Counted from the first letter of the stretch, positions 43,745 to 54,825 are shown. The stretch: 64,000 nucleotides of DNA from Sciurus carolinensis (GCF_902686445.1 NC_062226.1:17518001-17582000); one strand, 5' to 3'. Made by a program: numbers and translations. Notes: generated from the sequence alone by a model not told the origin.

Positions 43745-43893
43745 GTCTAAGTACCCAAATTATGGTCCTTGGACCAGCAACGTTAGCATCCCCTGCTTAT
43801 TTGCAGTGTAGAATCTCATGCCCTAATCTAGACAAATTAAATTACAGATGGCATTTTAACAAGATCCTAAGTGATTTTTCTGAAAAATAAATA
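43745..43893 (+). mobile_element. MER5A (hAT-Charlie)
   Basis: 'caaattatggtccttggaccagcaacgttagcatc', 'gtagaatctcatgccc', 'ggcattttaacaagatcctaagtgatt' match MER5A in forward order. Ends next to the L1 target site. Confidence 0.75.
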
Positions 43894-43909
43894 TTAAGAA
43901 GCATTGCTT

Positions 43910-44687
43910 TGTAATTAGAGAAATGCAGATCAAAACTACTCTAAGATTTCATCTCACTCCAGTCAGAATGGCACTTATCAAGAATACAAGCAACAAGTGT
44001 TGGTGAGGATGTGGGGAAAAAGGTACACTCATATATTGTTGGTAGGAGTGCAAATTAATGCAACCATCTGGAAAGCAGTATGGAGGTTCCTTAGAAAACT
44101 TGGAATGGAACCACCATTTGACCCAGCTATTTCACTCCTCGGTTTATACCCAAAGGACTTAAAATCAGCATACTACAGTGACACGGTCACATCAATGTTT
44201 ATAGCGGTTCAATTCATAATAGCTAAACTGTGGAACCAAACTGGATGCCTTTAATAGATGAGTAGATAAAGAAACTGTGGTATAGATACATGATGGAATA
44301 TTACTCAGCCTTAAAAGAGAATAAATTATGGCATTTGCAGGTTACTGGATGGAGTTGGAGAATATCCTACTAAGCAAAATAAGTCATACCCATAAAAACA
44401 AAGGTCAAATGTTCTCTCTGATATGTGAATCCAAAATGGGGAGGGGCGGCAAGGGAAGAATAGAGGATCTTTGGATAAGGTAGAGGGAAGTTAGGGGTGG
44501 AGAGGGGGCATGGGTTGGGAAAGGTGGTGGAATGAGATGCACATCATCACCCTAGGTACATGTATGATCACACAAATAATGATTCTACATTGTTTACAAC
44601 CAGAGGAATGAAAAGTAGTGCTCAATGAATTGAAATTCATTCTACTGTCATGTATAACTAATTAGAACAAATAAAAACAAAATAAAA
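43910..44687 (+). mobile_element. 5'-truncated sciurid L1 with target duplication
   Basis: About 780 bases: ORF2 end plus 3' UTR and short A-rich tail. The frame 43997-44254 carries RFLRKLGMEPPFDPAISLLG, LYPKDLKSAYYSDTVTSMF and FIIAKLWNQ, then breaks. The 3' UTR holds a G-rich block (ggggaggggcggcaaggg) and ends 'tactgtcatgtataactaattagaac'. AAGAAGCATTGCTT (from 43896) and AAGAATCATTGCTT (from 44688) are the target copies with one change. Confidence 0.88.
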
Positions 44688-44714
44688 AAGAATCATTGCT
44701 TCTCAGTAACTAAG

Positions 44715-44895
44715 AAGCTGAGAGATAGGACCTTAAAGTCAGAATGTAACTCTGCTATTCACTGTGTGACCTAGGGTAAATTGTATTTCCCTTTCAGTCT
44801 CAGTTATCTAACCCATAGAATGGGGATACTGCTACTTACCTTATGGAATTGTTTTAAGGATTGGAATGAAAGGTGAGGTCCTACCTCATAAGAAT
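44715..44895 (+). repeat. MIR SINE
   Basis: 'aaagtcagaatgtaactctgctattcactgtgtgacc', 'cctttcagtctcagttatctaacc' and 'atagaatggggatactgctacttacc' are MIR in order. Confidence 0.75.
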
Positions 44896-44919
44896 TGAAT
44901 AAAAAATAGATGCTTTTGC

Positions 44920-45146
44920 CAGGCACGGTGGTGAATGCCTGTATTCCCAGCAGCTCGGGAGGCTGAGGTGGGAGGTAGCAAGTTCAAATCCAGCCTCAGT
45001 AATTTAGCAAGGCCCTAAGCAACTTAGCAAGTCCATGTCTCAAAAGAAAAAATAAAAGGGCTGGGAATGTAGCTCAATGGTTACACACCCCTGGGTTGTA
45101 ACCAGTATCCCCAGTACCAAAAAAAAAAAAAAAAAAAAAAGAAAAG
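44920..45146 (+). mobile_element. Dimeric B1/ID SINE, nearly intact
   Basis: Left half 'gccaggcacggtggtgaatgcctgtattcccagcagctcggg'; middle 'tctcaaaagaaaaaataaaa'; ID half 'gggctgggaatgtagctcaatggtt'. A22 tail at 45119-45140. 'agatgctttt' (44908) and 'agatgctgtttt' (about 45155) are probable target copies. The linker 'gcaaggccctaagcaacttagc' is typical of squirrel SINEs. Confidence 0.9.
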
Positions 45147-45334
45147 AGAGAGAAAGATGCTGTTTTAAGGATCCCTGTTATTAATAGATGTGAACACTGC
45201 AACCTAGGAAGAAATAAGTGATATCCAATCACAGGGGTCAAGAGGGTGGATGAATACAAGGCTCTCTGTCTCTGAGCCTCCTTCATGACAAGTTCCACTC
45301 TGCTAGAATTGATGGACAGATGATGGATGGATCC

Positions 45335-45500
45335 AAGTTAAAATAAACTCTGCCATTAATAAGCTAAATGACCTTGGGCAAGGATCTTCGCTACGGATCA
45401 GTTTCCCCATTCAAGAATGTGGACGACTAACTTCATCAGGCTACTCCATGACTTAAATGATGCAGGATCAGTCACAGTGCTGAGAACCCAGTGCAGGTCT
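45335..45500 (+). repeat. MIR SINE fragment
   Basis: 'actctgccattaataagctaaatgaccttgggc' and 'ggatcagtttccccattc' are MIR core. Confidence 0.65.
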
Positions 45501-45544
45501 GGTTTAGGAGATGTTCCGTACAGGGCACCAAAGAGATTTAGTTA

Positions 45545-45560
45545 AAAAAAAAAAAAAAAA
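45545..45560 (+). repeat. Poly-A run
   Basis: A-run followed by 'gaataaaaaatg'. No retroposon body recognised upstream. Confidence 0.6.
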
Positions 45561-45685
45561 GAATAAAAAATGCCACTAGCAGCAGCTATCCCAGAAGACA
45601 CTGAAAAACCTGTGGACATTCTTATTGAACAGCTGCCTCCACTCCATAACAGAAGTCCTAACTAGGAGCTTAAAAATTCAAGTTG

Positions 45686-45787
45686 GAGGGCTGGGGAGAT
45701 AGCTAGGTTGGTAGAGTGCTCACCTCACAAGCACTAAGGCCCTGAGTTCAATCCCCAGCACCGCAAAAAAAAAAAAAAAAAAAAAAT
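45686..45787 (+). mobile_element. Solitary ID SINE with target duplication
   Basis: 'agggctggggagatagctaggttggtagagtgctcacctcac', 'gccctgagttcaatccccagcacc' and A22. The A and B box-like parts of a tRNA-derived Pol III promoter are visible. 'TTCAAGTTGGA' before and 'TTCAAGCTGGA' after are the target copies. Confidence 0.9.
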
Positions 45788-45974
45788 TTCAAGCTGGAAA
45801 CTGAGGGTACAACAATAAGTGTTCTATCCCAAGCTCCTCGGGATTTCCCTGCCTCTCTCTGAACAGCCGTGGGGCTTTAGCAGCACCTGGTTCCTGCAGA
45901 ACTCCTAGGAAATGAGTTTGGTGAGAGTGACTTAGTGGCTGATTCTCATCCAAAACAGTTCCCCATGGAAAGAG

Positions 45975-46150
45975 TCAGGGGTCTAGGAGTCAAACAGATG
46001 CAGATTCAATTCCAAATCTAACACCACCTCCCTGAGGCTTTGGGCACCTCACTTAACCTTGCTGTGCCTCAGTTTGCTCATCAGTAAACTGTGATAATTA
46101 CACCTGGTGTTATTCAGTTGTTAAAAAATCAATGAAGGGATTCACGGAGG
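45975..46150 (+). repeat. MIR SINE, well preserved
   Basis: 'gtctaggagtcaaacagatgcagattcaattcc', 'gggcacctcacttaaccttgctgtgcctcagtttgc' and 'agtaaactgtgataattac'. Confidence 0.8.
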
Positions 46151-46429
46151 CCTAACAATTGTAGTTAAATGTTGTCATTTGCCTTAGTGGATGGGGGAGT
46201 TAAACTCACAAACCGTCTTTCCTGTCACATGTTTGTGGAGGACCTTTTGGGCCCGAGAGGAAGAGCTGAGAGTCACCTCCACCGCTTCCTTCTAGGATGA
46301 AGAAACTGAGGCACAGTGATAAACCAGGACAGGCCCAAGTCCACACTGTGGGACCATGGAGCAGGCCACCTGGGTACCCATTAAGTGGTCCTTCCTGTTT
46401 TATCAAGCTGCGTCTTAATGACCCAGGTC

Positions 46430-46770
46430 ATCACATACGTCCCTTGTTTTCAGAATAACCAGTTGCTGAGCCGGAATCAGGCCCTCATCAGAGGTTGTAA
46501 TCAAAGGTGGCCTTCAGCCTTGGGGAGGCGACTCCAAAGGCTATTGCTCAGCCAGCTGAGGCGGCGACTTGAGGCCAATATCAGCAGCCCTGGGCTCCTG
46601 ACAGCAGGTGTGGATGATGAATGGGCAGCTTAACGTGATGGAGCAAATTGATCATTGCATCACCGACCACAACTTATTCATTTCTGCAAAGAGGGCAATT
46701 CATTACCCTGCATGTCACACTGCCCATGTCATTGCCAGAAAAGAAAGCACAAGGCCTCACAGCCTGGGCC
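46430..46770. promoter_or_regulatory. Candidate conserved block with exon-like edges
   Basis: Unique, non-repetitive DNA. 46454-46607 (154 bases) is bounded by a good acceptor (cccttgttttcag) and a weak donor (cagcag|gtgtgg) and is open in one frame. Read from the ASTN2 phase it meets a stop within a few codons, so it would not extend the protein. The second part (gagcaaattgatcattgcatc, gggcaattcattaccc) has paired AT-core motifs. It could be a poison exon, an enhancer or neither. Confidence 0.22.
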
Positions 46771-46799
46771 TCTCATCACATCTCACCTCTTCCTAATAG

Positions 46800-47340
46800 A
46801 AGGAGTGCCAGATGCTCAAGGCTGCTCCAGGGTCCTTCGTCTTGCCAGATTCTGGAGGCCATTTCTTCTCCACCAAAACATAGACAGGGACAATGCCCAA
46901 GGGATTTTAAATCCACTCAACAATAGCAAATAATTACATCTTTCAGACTCATATTATACTCTCTGGAGCATAATGTTGAAATGAATTTTGAGTTTGCATG
47001 TAAGCTCAATAAGAATGAAAGCCAGGAGTGATTATTGATGTCTTTGGTGTGTCTAGAATAGATAGACATATGCCATGCCTTATCCATCCAGGGGTGGCAG
47101 TGACTGGGAGATTTCATACAATTCTCAAATATTAAAAATAAACTAAAAGGAATTTAAAATATACTGTGTGGTTATAGGCAATTAATGAAAGACTTGCATC
47201 TTATTTTAAACAGTACAATAGATCTAAACTACTAAGTTTTGGGGTAAGATGCAAGAAGTGTAATTCTAAGAGCAGTCAACTGATTTACATTTCAATATAT
47301 TTTCTTTCCAAAGGGCTTTTTTTTAAATACAGTGGATTCA
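46800..47340. other. Unassigned intronic DNA
   Basis: No repeat or exon recognised. Confidence 0.4.
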
Positions 47341-47366
47341 ACATTATAGGTAGCATGCTTGTTTTC

Positions 47367-47369
<3 letters not shown>

Positions 47370-47401
<32 letters not shown>
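47370..47401 (+). repeat. Poly-T run (32 T)
   Basis: Longest homopolymer in the window. If a minus-strand retroposed tail, the body would be at 47402 and rightwards, but no SINE, L1 or gene copy is recognised there and no AATAAA lies near on the minus strand. Confidence 0.9.
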
Positions 47402-47402
<1 letters not shown>

Positions 47403-48440
47403 TGGAAGAAAGAATAGTGAAGTCATAAGTAACTTGTTGGTGATTTCACACTCACAAATCTTTACTGGTCTCGCCTGTGGTGGCTCCCATAACTTCTGCC
47501 ACCAAATAGACAACTGGGCCCCATTTATAACATCCCTCTCCAATTGCTTGCTAGAGTGTGGTCCTCTTCCTGCCTGTGACAGATTTCTCTGCCTGAACCA
47601 TGATCTCATGCATGCCAGTTTATTGAGGGTCCTTGTTCTATTTATATTCCCTTCCTCTCCTTTATCTTTGTACTAAAAACCAGACTCCCTTTGCATTCCA
47701 CGAAGAAATGAACCCTAACCAGCTTCACTGTGAACAGGAAGTTATTGGTCCTCATGGCTGGAGAGGACTTTGATTAGAAATGGTCTCACCTATGGCCATA
47801 TCCATAGCAGCAGAGCCCTGTCTATCCCACTTTGTCTCCCATTTTCTGTCTCTGTTGACTATATTGTTTCTCAGTCCTGCATGGGGGTGGGGCTTCAGCA
47901 TTGGGAGCGCTGGAGACATCTTGAACTTAAAGGAAGGAAACCGCTTCTACCTTCCATTGGTGTTGCATAGTGTCCCAGGTAAGAGATGGCAATGGTGTAA
48001 GTGCCTTTGCTGGGACTGTCCCTGATAATGGGAATCGAGCATCATGGTTGAACAAGCAGTGAGGAAGATCACTCACAGGTTTGTATCCTCTGGCCCCTAG
48101 AGCCATGTGGAGTGAGAAAAGGTCATGGTGGGAAAGAAAGAGAAGGAAAAGAATTCTGCGATGCTGCCATACATGTGGGAAGGGAGGGTGGCCAATGGAA
48201 AACCACTTTCCTGACAATCTTTAACTCCTTCAGCACTGGCCTTTCTTTTTTAGCATTTAAACATTTAAAAATAAGTAATCATAATTTAGAATAACAATAA
48301 TAATCCTACCTTACTCGTCTCACCCTAGCTATGTACATATTAGGAACAGATTTACTAAATGGATGATTTATTTTTGTCATTTTCTCTCTCTTTTTGCATC
48401 CCACTCCATGCTCAGCCAACTGGAAATCAATTCCTTTACC
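47402..48440. other. Unassigned intronic DNA
   Basis: No exon or repeat family identified. ORFs on both strands (up to 105 codons) overlap and look random. Confidence 0.4.
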
Positions 48441-48442
48441 AT

Positions 48443-48640
48443 GGTCATTCTTAACCAGGGACAGTTTTGCTCCTCTGTCCTGCTCCTGGGACAATTGACC
48501 ACTTCTGGAAACATGTGGGTTGGCACACTGGGAGGTGTTATTGGCACCTGGTGGGTAGAGGTCAGATATGCTGCTGAACACTCTGCAAGACCAAAGATGA
48601 ACAACACAGCAAATTATCATTTTGCTCCAAATGGAAATCG
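48443..48640 (+). mobile_element. MER20 (hAT-Charlie) DNA transposon
   Basis: 'tcttaaccagggacagttttgc', 'gggaggtgttattggcacctggtgggtagaggtcagatatg' and 'gaacactctgcaagacc' follow MER20. Second copy in the window. Confidence 0.75.
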
Positions 48641-48804
48641 TGGCAAGTTTGAGAGTTCTTGGCCCCTTTTTCTAGCACAATCTCCTTCATTCCGGATTGC
48701 CTTGCACACTTTTTTATAGATTTCCCGGAGAGACTATCCAAGCTCTCAAGTGATGCTAAAATAACAATCACCACCAAAAAAAGAATAGGAAAAAAAAAAA
48801 AATC

Positions 48805-49005
48805 CCTGCCATTGACTGAACGTTTGCCATATGCCAGGCAGTGAGCTAAGTGTGTTTTGTGCAGCTGCCACATCTAATCCTCAAAGTATTTTAAGATAGG
48901 TATTCTTATTATACCTAAAGTCAGCCTTCTCACAGGCAAACCAAGATTCAGACTCGGATCCACCTGATTCCAAAGACTGTGCCTTTAGCCACTAAGTAAT
49001 GAAGG
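48805..49005 (-). repeat. MIR SINE
   Basis: 'ccattgactgaacgtttgccatatgccaggcag', 'gtttt..gccacatctaatcctc', 'ttcagactcggatccacctgattccaaagac' and 'ttagccactaagtaatg' are reversed MIR, reaching the head. Confidence 0.7.
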
Positions 49006-49009
49006 CTCT

Positions 49010-49350
49010 GTAGCCTCTGGAACCCCCACTGCGTCTGCCCAGAAGCCATGAGGGTAGACCTTGTCCCGCTTCTTCCCAGACAGGATAATATGGACACATT
49101 CTAGAAGTGTGCATGGCTTGACCCTGTACCCCTAAAACTCATGACCATAGTCTCAATTGCTCCAATACTCGAAGACCCAACAAGCAGGGACAGCACCTTC
49201 TCATCAGTGCCCCCAGGATTTGCCTTCCAATTCTTTCTAGCACAGTTTCAGCTCATCCTCTTCCTGCCTCAGAAGAGAATGCAGTCTCAGCATTTCATGA
49301 AGCATGGGCGCAGTGTGGGGACATATCTGTATTTCTCTACTGTATATTTT
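49010..49350. other. Unassigned intronic DNA
   Basis: C-rich stretches but no repeat match; the 93-codon + ORF runs into the SINE and is not a gene. Confidence 0.4.
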
Positions 49351-49354
49351 TCTT

Positions 49355-49550
49355 TCTTCTTTTTTTTAATACTAGAGATGGAACAACCCACTGAGCTACA
49401 TCTCCAGTCCTTTTTATTTTGAGACAGGGTCTTTCTAAGTTACTGATGGCCTCACTAAATCAGTGAGGCTGGTCTCAAACTTAATGATCATCCTGCCTCA
49501 GCCTCCTGAGTTCCTGTATTATAGGCATGCACTACCATGCCTGGCTTCTA
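49355..49550 (-). mobile_element. Dimeric B1/ID SINE
   Basis: On +, reversed ID half first ('tactagagatggaacaacccactgagctacatctccagtcc'), then 'ttattttgagacagggtc', then reversed B1 half ending 'tgcctcagcctcctgag...ataggcatgcactaccatgcctggc'. Confidence 0.85.
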
Positions 49551-49874
49551 GTGTATTTTTAAATAGTGATAATAAATGTTGTAGGGAATTCAAATAAAAT
49601 TTTAAAAAATATATCAGTTTACATCACTCGGAAGCAACAAGTCAGTTTGGCACTGGGACAGACCTATCATAAATAGATGTTGCACATTACAGAACCCTTT
49701 GGATGACCACCAAGCACAGAGGTAGTTTTGAGCCTCAGAGAAGCCCAGTGTTTGCAAAACTGGAATCTCTTTTTTGTCACAGAGTATTTGTTAACAGTTT
49801 ATTGAGATATATTTTGAGAAATATTATTCTGTGATTGTTGGAATACAAAAAGAAACCAAAATATATTCTCCTTG

Positions 49875-49960
49875 CCTGTCTCAGCCCCTCTCTCTTCCTC
49901 CGCTCTCCCTCTCCCTCCTTCCCTCCCTCCATTCCTTCCTCCCTCTCTCCACATACCCCT
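49875..49960. repeat. CCCTCC/TTCC pyrimidine tract
   Basis: Low-complexity C/T stretch ('ctccctctccctccttccctccctcc'). Arg/Glu/Gly-rich minus ORFs here are translations of it. Confidence 0.85.
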
Positions 49961-50126
49961 CCATACAAGCACACACAGATGAACACACAGGTATAAGTAA
50001 AACTCTGTGCATTGTGTACGGATAGGACCCAGGAGCAGCAACCCTCTTTTGTCTGAGTCTCCCCTCACCCAACAGCAACAAGCAAATACAGTGTCCAGAT
50101 ATTGGCTTCTAAATGCCACTTCTACT

Positions 50127-50563
50127 GAAAGGAATCAGCTTTTCCATCACTGTGACCAAAATCCCTACAAGAGTGTTTAAAAGAGGAAAAGTTAATTTGG
50201 CTCACAATTTCAGGAGTCTCAGCTCATAGATAGCCAACTTCATTGCTCTGGGTCAGAGATGAGGCAGATCATGGCAGAAGGGTGTGGCAGAAGAAAGCAG
50301 CTCAGGACTTGGCAATTAGGAAGCAGAGAGAACTCTACTAATCCGGGTGAAATATATACCCCAAAGGCATGGCCTCTGTGACCTACCTCCTGCCGCCACA
50401 CCCTACCTGCCTACAGTTGCTACCTAGTTAATCCCTATCAGTGAATTAATCCACTGATTAGGTTACAGTTCTCATCATCTAATAATTTTAGCTCTGAACA
50501 TTCTTGCATTGTCTCACACATGAGCTTTTGAAGAATACCTCATATCTGAACCACAACAAATAT
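50127..50563 (-). repeat. Solitary ERVL-MaLR LTR, full length
   Basis: 'cagcttttccatcactgtgaccaaaatccctac', 'aattggccagt.. ctcatagatagccaac', 'ggcagaagggtgtggcagaag', 'tagttaatccctatcagtgaattaatcc', 'acattcttgcattgtctcacacatgagcttttg' and terminal 'ctgaaccacaaca'. About 435 bases; a different subfamily from the 13-16 kb provirus, judging by the extra 'ttaatccctatcag' part. Confidence 0.8.
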
Positions 50564-50569
50564 TTAATT

Positions 50570-52050
50570 ACAGAGCTAAGACAAGAGACGTGAAAGATGG
50601 CCCTGGAATATCTCTGTGCCAGAAGGCAGATCATAAGTATGGAGACACATTCAAGGACAGAGGAGCCAGCTCTAGCCAAATGTGGTGCAAGTTAAGCATT
50701 GAAATGTATAATTATAGTAACATATTATGACCTAGTCAATAAATAGGAAGCCACCATTCAATAGTAATTTGCATTAATGAATGGATGCACTGAAAGTTTG
50801 ATAAGGAATGAGGTATTTATATAATTCGGAAGCACTTCCCCACAAAGACAATAATTTCAACAAAAGAAGACTGGTAGACAACACCAAAATGGCATAAATG
50901 AAGTGAACATCACTCTAACTGAGATAAATTAAAATCACGTGCCACCTGATAGGATACCCTAACAAAGAAACTTGGTTTCCGTGATATCCTTCCAAAGATG
51001 CATGCCCCGAGCCCAATAGCACCAAACACAAGTTGTAAAGAGATGGTGCTAGAGATGGGAAAAACCAGGGAGATACAGTCTGAACTTAAGAAGACTAAAG
51101 GACATGTCTATGAAGGAAACACGTGCTTCTGACCTGGATACTTTCCTAAAGGACATTGTTGGGACATTTTGTCATACTTAAATGGCACCTGTGGATTTCA
51201 TGGCAGTAATGTATCAGTGTTAATTTCCTGATTTTGATGATTACAGGGTCATTATGTATGAAACAGTTGTTGCTTGTAGAAAACGTCACTAAAGTACTCA
51301 GAGTGCTGGGACCTCTGGTTGGCAATTTGGTCTCTGATGGTTTCTGGGAAAAGATTTCTTTGTTCTGAACAGGAACATAACAACATTACTTCCAAATTTT
51401 CTTCTTGGAGAATGAGACTGTTTCTCTGCTGGCCAAGTTTGAACCAAAGAAATCTTCCTGGATCTCTTCGTGAGTAGCAAAAGGTGTAGGTATCTCCCCG
51501 CCTTCCCTGCCTTAGTAGAGAGTGTAGAGATTTGGATACACAGAAGCAGAAAGAGAGAAAGTCATCGAGATGGAAAAGCAAAGTTGTTTACACATTAATT
51601 GCTCAGTGAGATTGGCAATGTGGTCCCTTTGGGAAGCCAGAAGTATCTACCCAGAAGAAATAACAAGCTCATCCACCGAACCCAAATGTCTCTATGAGAC
51701 TTCCATATTCATTATCCCATGTGTTCCTTGAAACAGCCAGTAGAGACAGAATGAGTACTAATGGTGAAACTTATTACACAGTGTCAGAAATCCAGTCCCC
51801 CACAAGTCACGTGGCTTCCCTGCCACATATCCGACTGGTGATATTCCAGGGGCTAAAACACAGAACAGCATGATTCTAAAGGCCCTAGAGTCCAACCACT
51901 GGCTTCCCAGGTACACATTACATTGTCTTCCCCAAAGAAATGGCAAGGGTTTTTCTATATCTACTGCATCGTTCTTCTTCTCCCCACTCCTCTCTCCCAA
52001 TATCTTGCATGGGCCTAATACATAATAGATTACTGTGTCCTATATTTATA
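50570..52050. other. Unassigned intronic DNA
   Basis: About 1.5 kb with no clear family. Includes non-repetitive DNA and the 109-codon minus ORF at 51252-51581, which has no motif. Confidence 0.4.
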
Positions 52051-52061
52051 ATTTTTCAAAT

Positions 52062-52110
52062 TGATTTTTTAATTTGTTCTAATTAGTAATATATGACAGT
52101 AGAACGTCCT
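52062..52110 (-). mobile_element. Ultra-short L1 3' tail
   Basis: 'tttaatttgttctaattagtaatatatgacagtagaac' is the reverse of the sciurid L1 end. Only about 45 bases of L1 are present. A T12 run follows at about 52114-52125, which is not where this L1's own tail should lie. Confidence 0.55.
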
Positions 52111-52435
52111 AATTTTTTTTTTTCACCTCAAAATTTAAGCACAATCTTGATTTTTGGTAAAATTACTCAGGCAAATTGATATCTGTGGTCTCAATTCCAG
52201 GTCTGCAGTTTGGAGTAAGTTTGGAAGAAACCTTTGCAGATAAGGTGACATAATAATTTTCCAATCTACAGAGAGACTGAGCTAATCACCTCTCTCCTCT
52301 ATCCGACTCTCTTCTTTCTCTGCATCCTCCTCCTCAAGATCTTGAAATCAGATCTTCCTCCCTTTCTCAAAGGCTCAAATATCTGACCTTATTGAGCAAC
52401 GCTCCTGGAGTAGACAGGTTCGATTGCCACAAACA

Positions 52436-52490
52436 CATGCGTGCACGCACACACACACGTACACACACACACTCACACATATACACAACC
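52436..52490 (+). repeat. (CA)n imperfect microsatellite
   Basis: Units acac with gtgc and tac interruptions ('catgcgtgcacgcacacacacacg'). Confidence 0.85.
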
Positions 52491-53035
52491 TTACCATCCT
52501 TATTTCTGTTTTATTGTCTTCACCCTTCATCCCAGCACTGACAGTCAGAAATCATTATTATATTTCAAGAGAGTTGTGCAGCTGAAGAATTTATTAATTT
52601 TGCCCTTTAGCTACAGAAAACCAATAATCATAATCAGAGAAGTTTTAAAGAAACTGAAAGAAGAAGCAAGGGTTTAACTTGGAGGTGGGGGAAGTAGATA
52701 GACAACCTTTAGCAGAAAGATGCTTTAAATGTCAACAGAATCTCCCAGAAGATGGCTGCCCATTCTAGGTTCCCCATGAATTAGTAAGCAGCCTCGGGAG
52801 GGGAAAAGTCCTGATGGAAGGGAGAGATCACTGGGGGCTGGGATGTTCATAAAAGGATATCTGTAGGAAGTGGGATGGGATGAGCTGAAGGGAGATAAGG
52901 CTTCACAGACAGAGAAAATGTAGGGGAAAAAACCTGTGTGTATGTAGCTCAGGGCTGTAACTTCAGCATTAAGAATAATATTGAACAAATAAAATAAATC
53001 AGGAGAGATTTGGTAAGTTTGTGTTCAGCAGAAAT

Positions 53036-53115
53036 AAGGAGAGAGGAGGGGAGGGAGGGAGAGAGTAAGGAGGCAGGCAGGCAGGAAGGAAGGAAGGAGA
53101 AAAGAGGGAGGGAAT
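53036..53115. repeat. GGAGG/GGAA purine tract
   Basis: 'ggagagaggaggggagggagggag', 'ggaggcaggcaggcagg' and 'aaggaaggaagg'. Low complexity; the Ser/Leu/Pro minus ORF over it is not a gene. Confidence 0.9.
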
Positions 53116-53119
53116 GAGA

Positions 53120-53645
53120 TATGCAGGCCATGTGGGAGACCAGCACATTTAAAGCAAAAATGCTATTCAGAGTTAAGGCTCACTGCTTGTAATGTTTTAA
53201 ATGTCAAGCTGAAGGTATGGATTTCATCTTGAAGAAATTAGGGGAGCATTGATGTTCTTGATTTTCAGAACTGCACAATCTCAAGTATATCCAGAAGATG
53301 AATCTGTCTTCTTTAAAGAGCCTTTTAGAGATATAACGTACGTACAGTAACACTTGCCCTCTTTAATTTGTGCATTTTAATGAGTTTTGGTAAATTTCCA
53401 AAGTTGTAGAATCATCAGCAAGATCCAATTTTATAACTGTTGAATCTGGTTTTTTTTTCATGAGTTGAACCTGTAGCCATTCTTATATAAGCAGGCCAGT
53501 TGGGGACTCCGTCTTGTAGGGCAGGCCAGACATGAAGGTGCTGGCAGAATGAATGAGTACCTGTCTCTCTTAACCCTGAGTCTGAGCTCCTGGAAATGTG
53601 AACCCTGAGTTCTGCATCCCAATAACCATGGTTCACCATGAGCAT
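53120..53645. other. Unassigned intronic DNA
   Basis: 53330-53420 (gagatataacgtacgtacagtaacac...gaatcatcagcaag) vaguely recalls an L1M 3' end but too weakly to call. Confidence 0.35.
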
Positions 53646-53649
53646 GGTC

Positions 53650-53845
53650 TCTTCAGGCTTTCCCCTTCCCCTCAGATCGGGCGTTTGCATCATATTTATT
53701 AATACTTCTTCCACTGTCCCTTCCCTGTACTCTGTGATCTCCTCAGTGATTAGAATCATGCCTGATTCATCTTTCTATGTTCATTCCATCACTTTTGGTT
53801 CCAGGACCTGGCACACAGTAGGTATATGTTGAAAATGGTTAAGAA
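53650..53845 (+). repeat. LINE L2 3' end fragment
   Basis: 'gtgatctcctcagtgattagaatc', 'ggttccaggacctggcacacagtaggtatatgttgaa' is the L2 terminus. Confidence 0.6.
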
Positions 53846-53849
53846 ACTC

Positions 53850-54825
53850 AAGAACATTGTCAGTTTTAATTCTAGCTTTGACTCTCCATGGATGTAACAA
53901 CCGAATTCCTTTAGGATGTGCCATCTAGAAGAGAGTGTGCAATGGGGACAAGGAAGAGGACTGTTAGGACCTAACAGTTTTGAGTTATCAATGCCTGTCT
54001 GGAAGATATAGGTCCAGGTCATGAGCTGCACACTCGTCTGCCATCGTTATCTTTCAAGTCAGCCAACCTGGCCATTCCTTGAAGCCCTTGCTTTGTGTTG
54101 GGCTGAACGTGTCCTCTTATCGTTTCAATATTCCTCACTCTGCAAAGCGTCTGAAAAATCTTCTCTAAATGTCACACTGCTTGTCTCTGGCTAGCTTTAC
54201 TAGGTGCAGAAAGGACACCTGCCCAGGGAAACCCTGGCAAGCTGTTCCTGGTGAGCCATGTGTATGCACACCTGCTTCTCAGAGTGACTCAGTGCCTCAG
54301 CCCGTGCAAAGACGGCAGGGCTTCCTCACAGGTACATAGTCCCATAATAAACGTGACGGTAGGATCAGAAGTTCGAAGCTAGAGGCAAGGCAGGTCCAGT
54401 ATCTTAGACTACAGAGGGCTACCTAAGGCCAGTACTCAAGAATCCAAGACCTCTAGGGCAAAGGACCAGGTCATGAAAGCCAGTAGGATGGATGAAAAGC
54501 CACCCCAAAGAGGTTGGAAAGTCAGAAGTTAGTGAAGAGAGACAGATCAGGCAGAAGGCCCAGCATGGGAGATCAGACAGAGATGAGTTCAGTACAAGTA
54601 CAAAGGGGACTGAAAGAGTGATCAGCTATGGCTGGAGGAGGGTAGGCTTAGACTGAACCCACCAGCACTGAGTGCTGAGGACCTGGGCAGTGTCCCATTA
54701 CTCCACCTGGCCACCTCCCCTGGGTAGGGCAGGACCAGAGCGAGCTGATGTGTGTGTGTATGATGCCTGATGTGTCTCCTCCTTAAATTCCTAGGATTTT
54801 ACAGCATGAACGGATGCTTTTGGCT
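53850..54825. other. Unassigned intronic DNA
   Basis: About 1 kb, non-repetitive by eye. 54430-54640 has 'gggcaaaggaccaggtcatgaaagccagtaggatgg', which recalls internal reversed L2, uncertain. Confidence 0.35.

Noticed and set aside
43997..44254. 85-codon ORF as a gene
   Set aside because: It is the broken C-terminal end of L1 ORF2 inside a truncated L1, as are the frames at 13776-14060 and 56628-56846.
46454..46607. Additional ASTN2 coding exon
   Set aside because: From the required phase it meets a stop after a few codons and its peptide does not resemble astrotactin.
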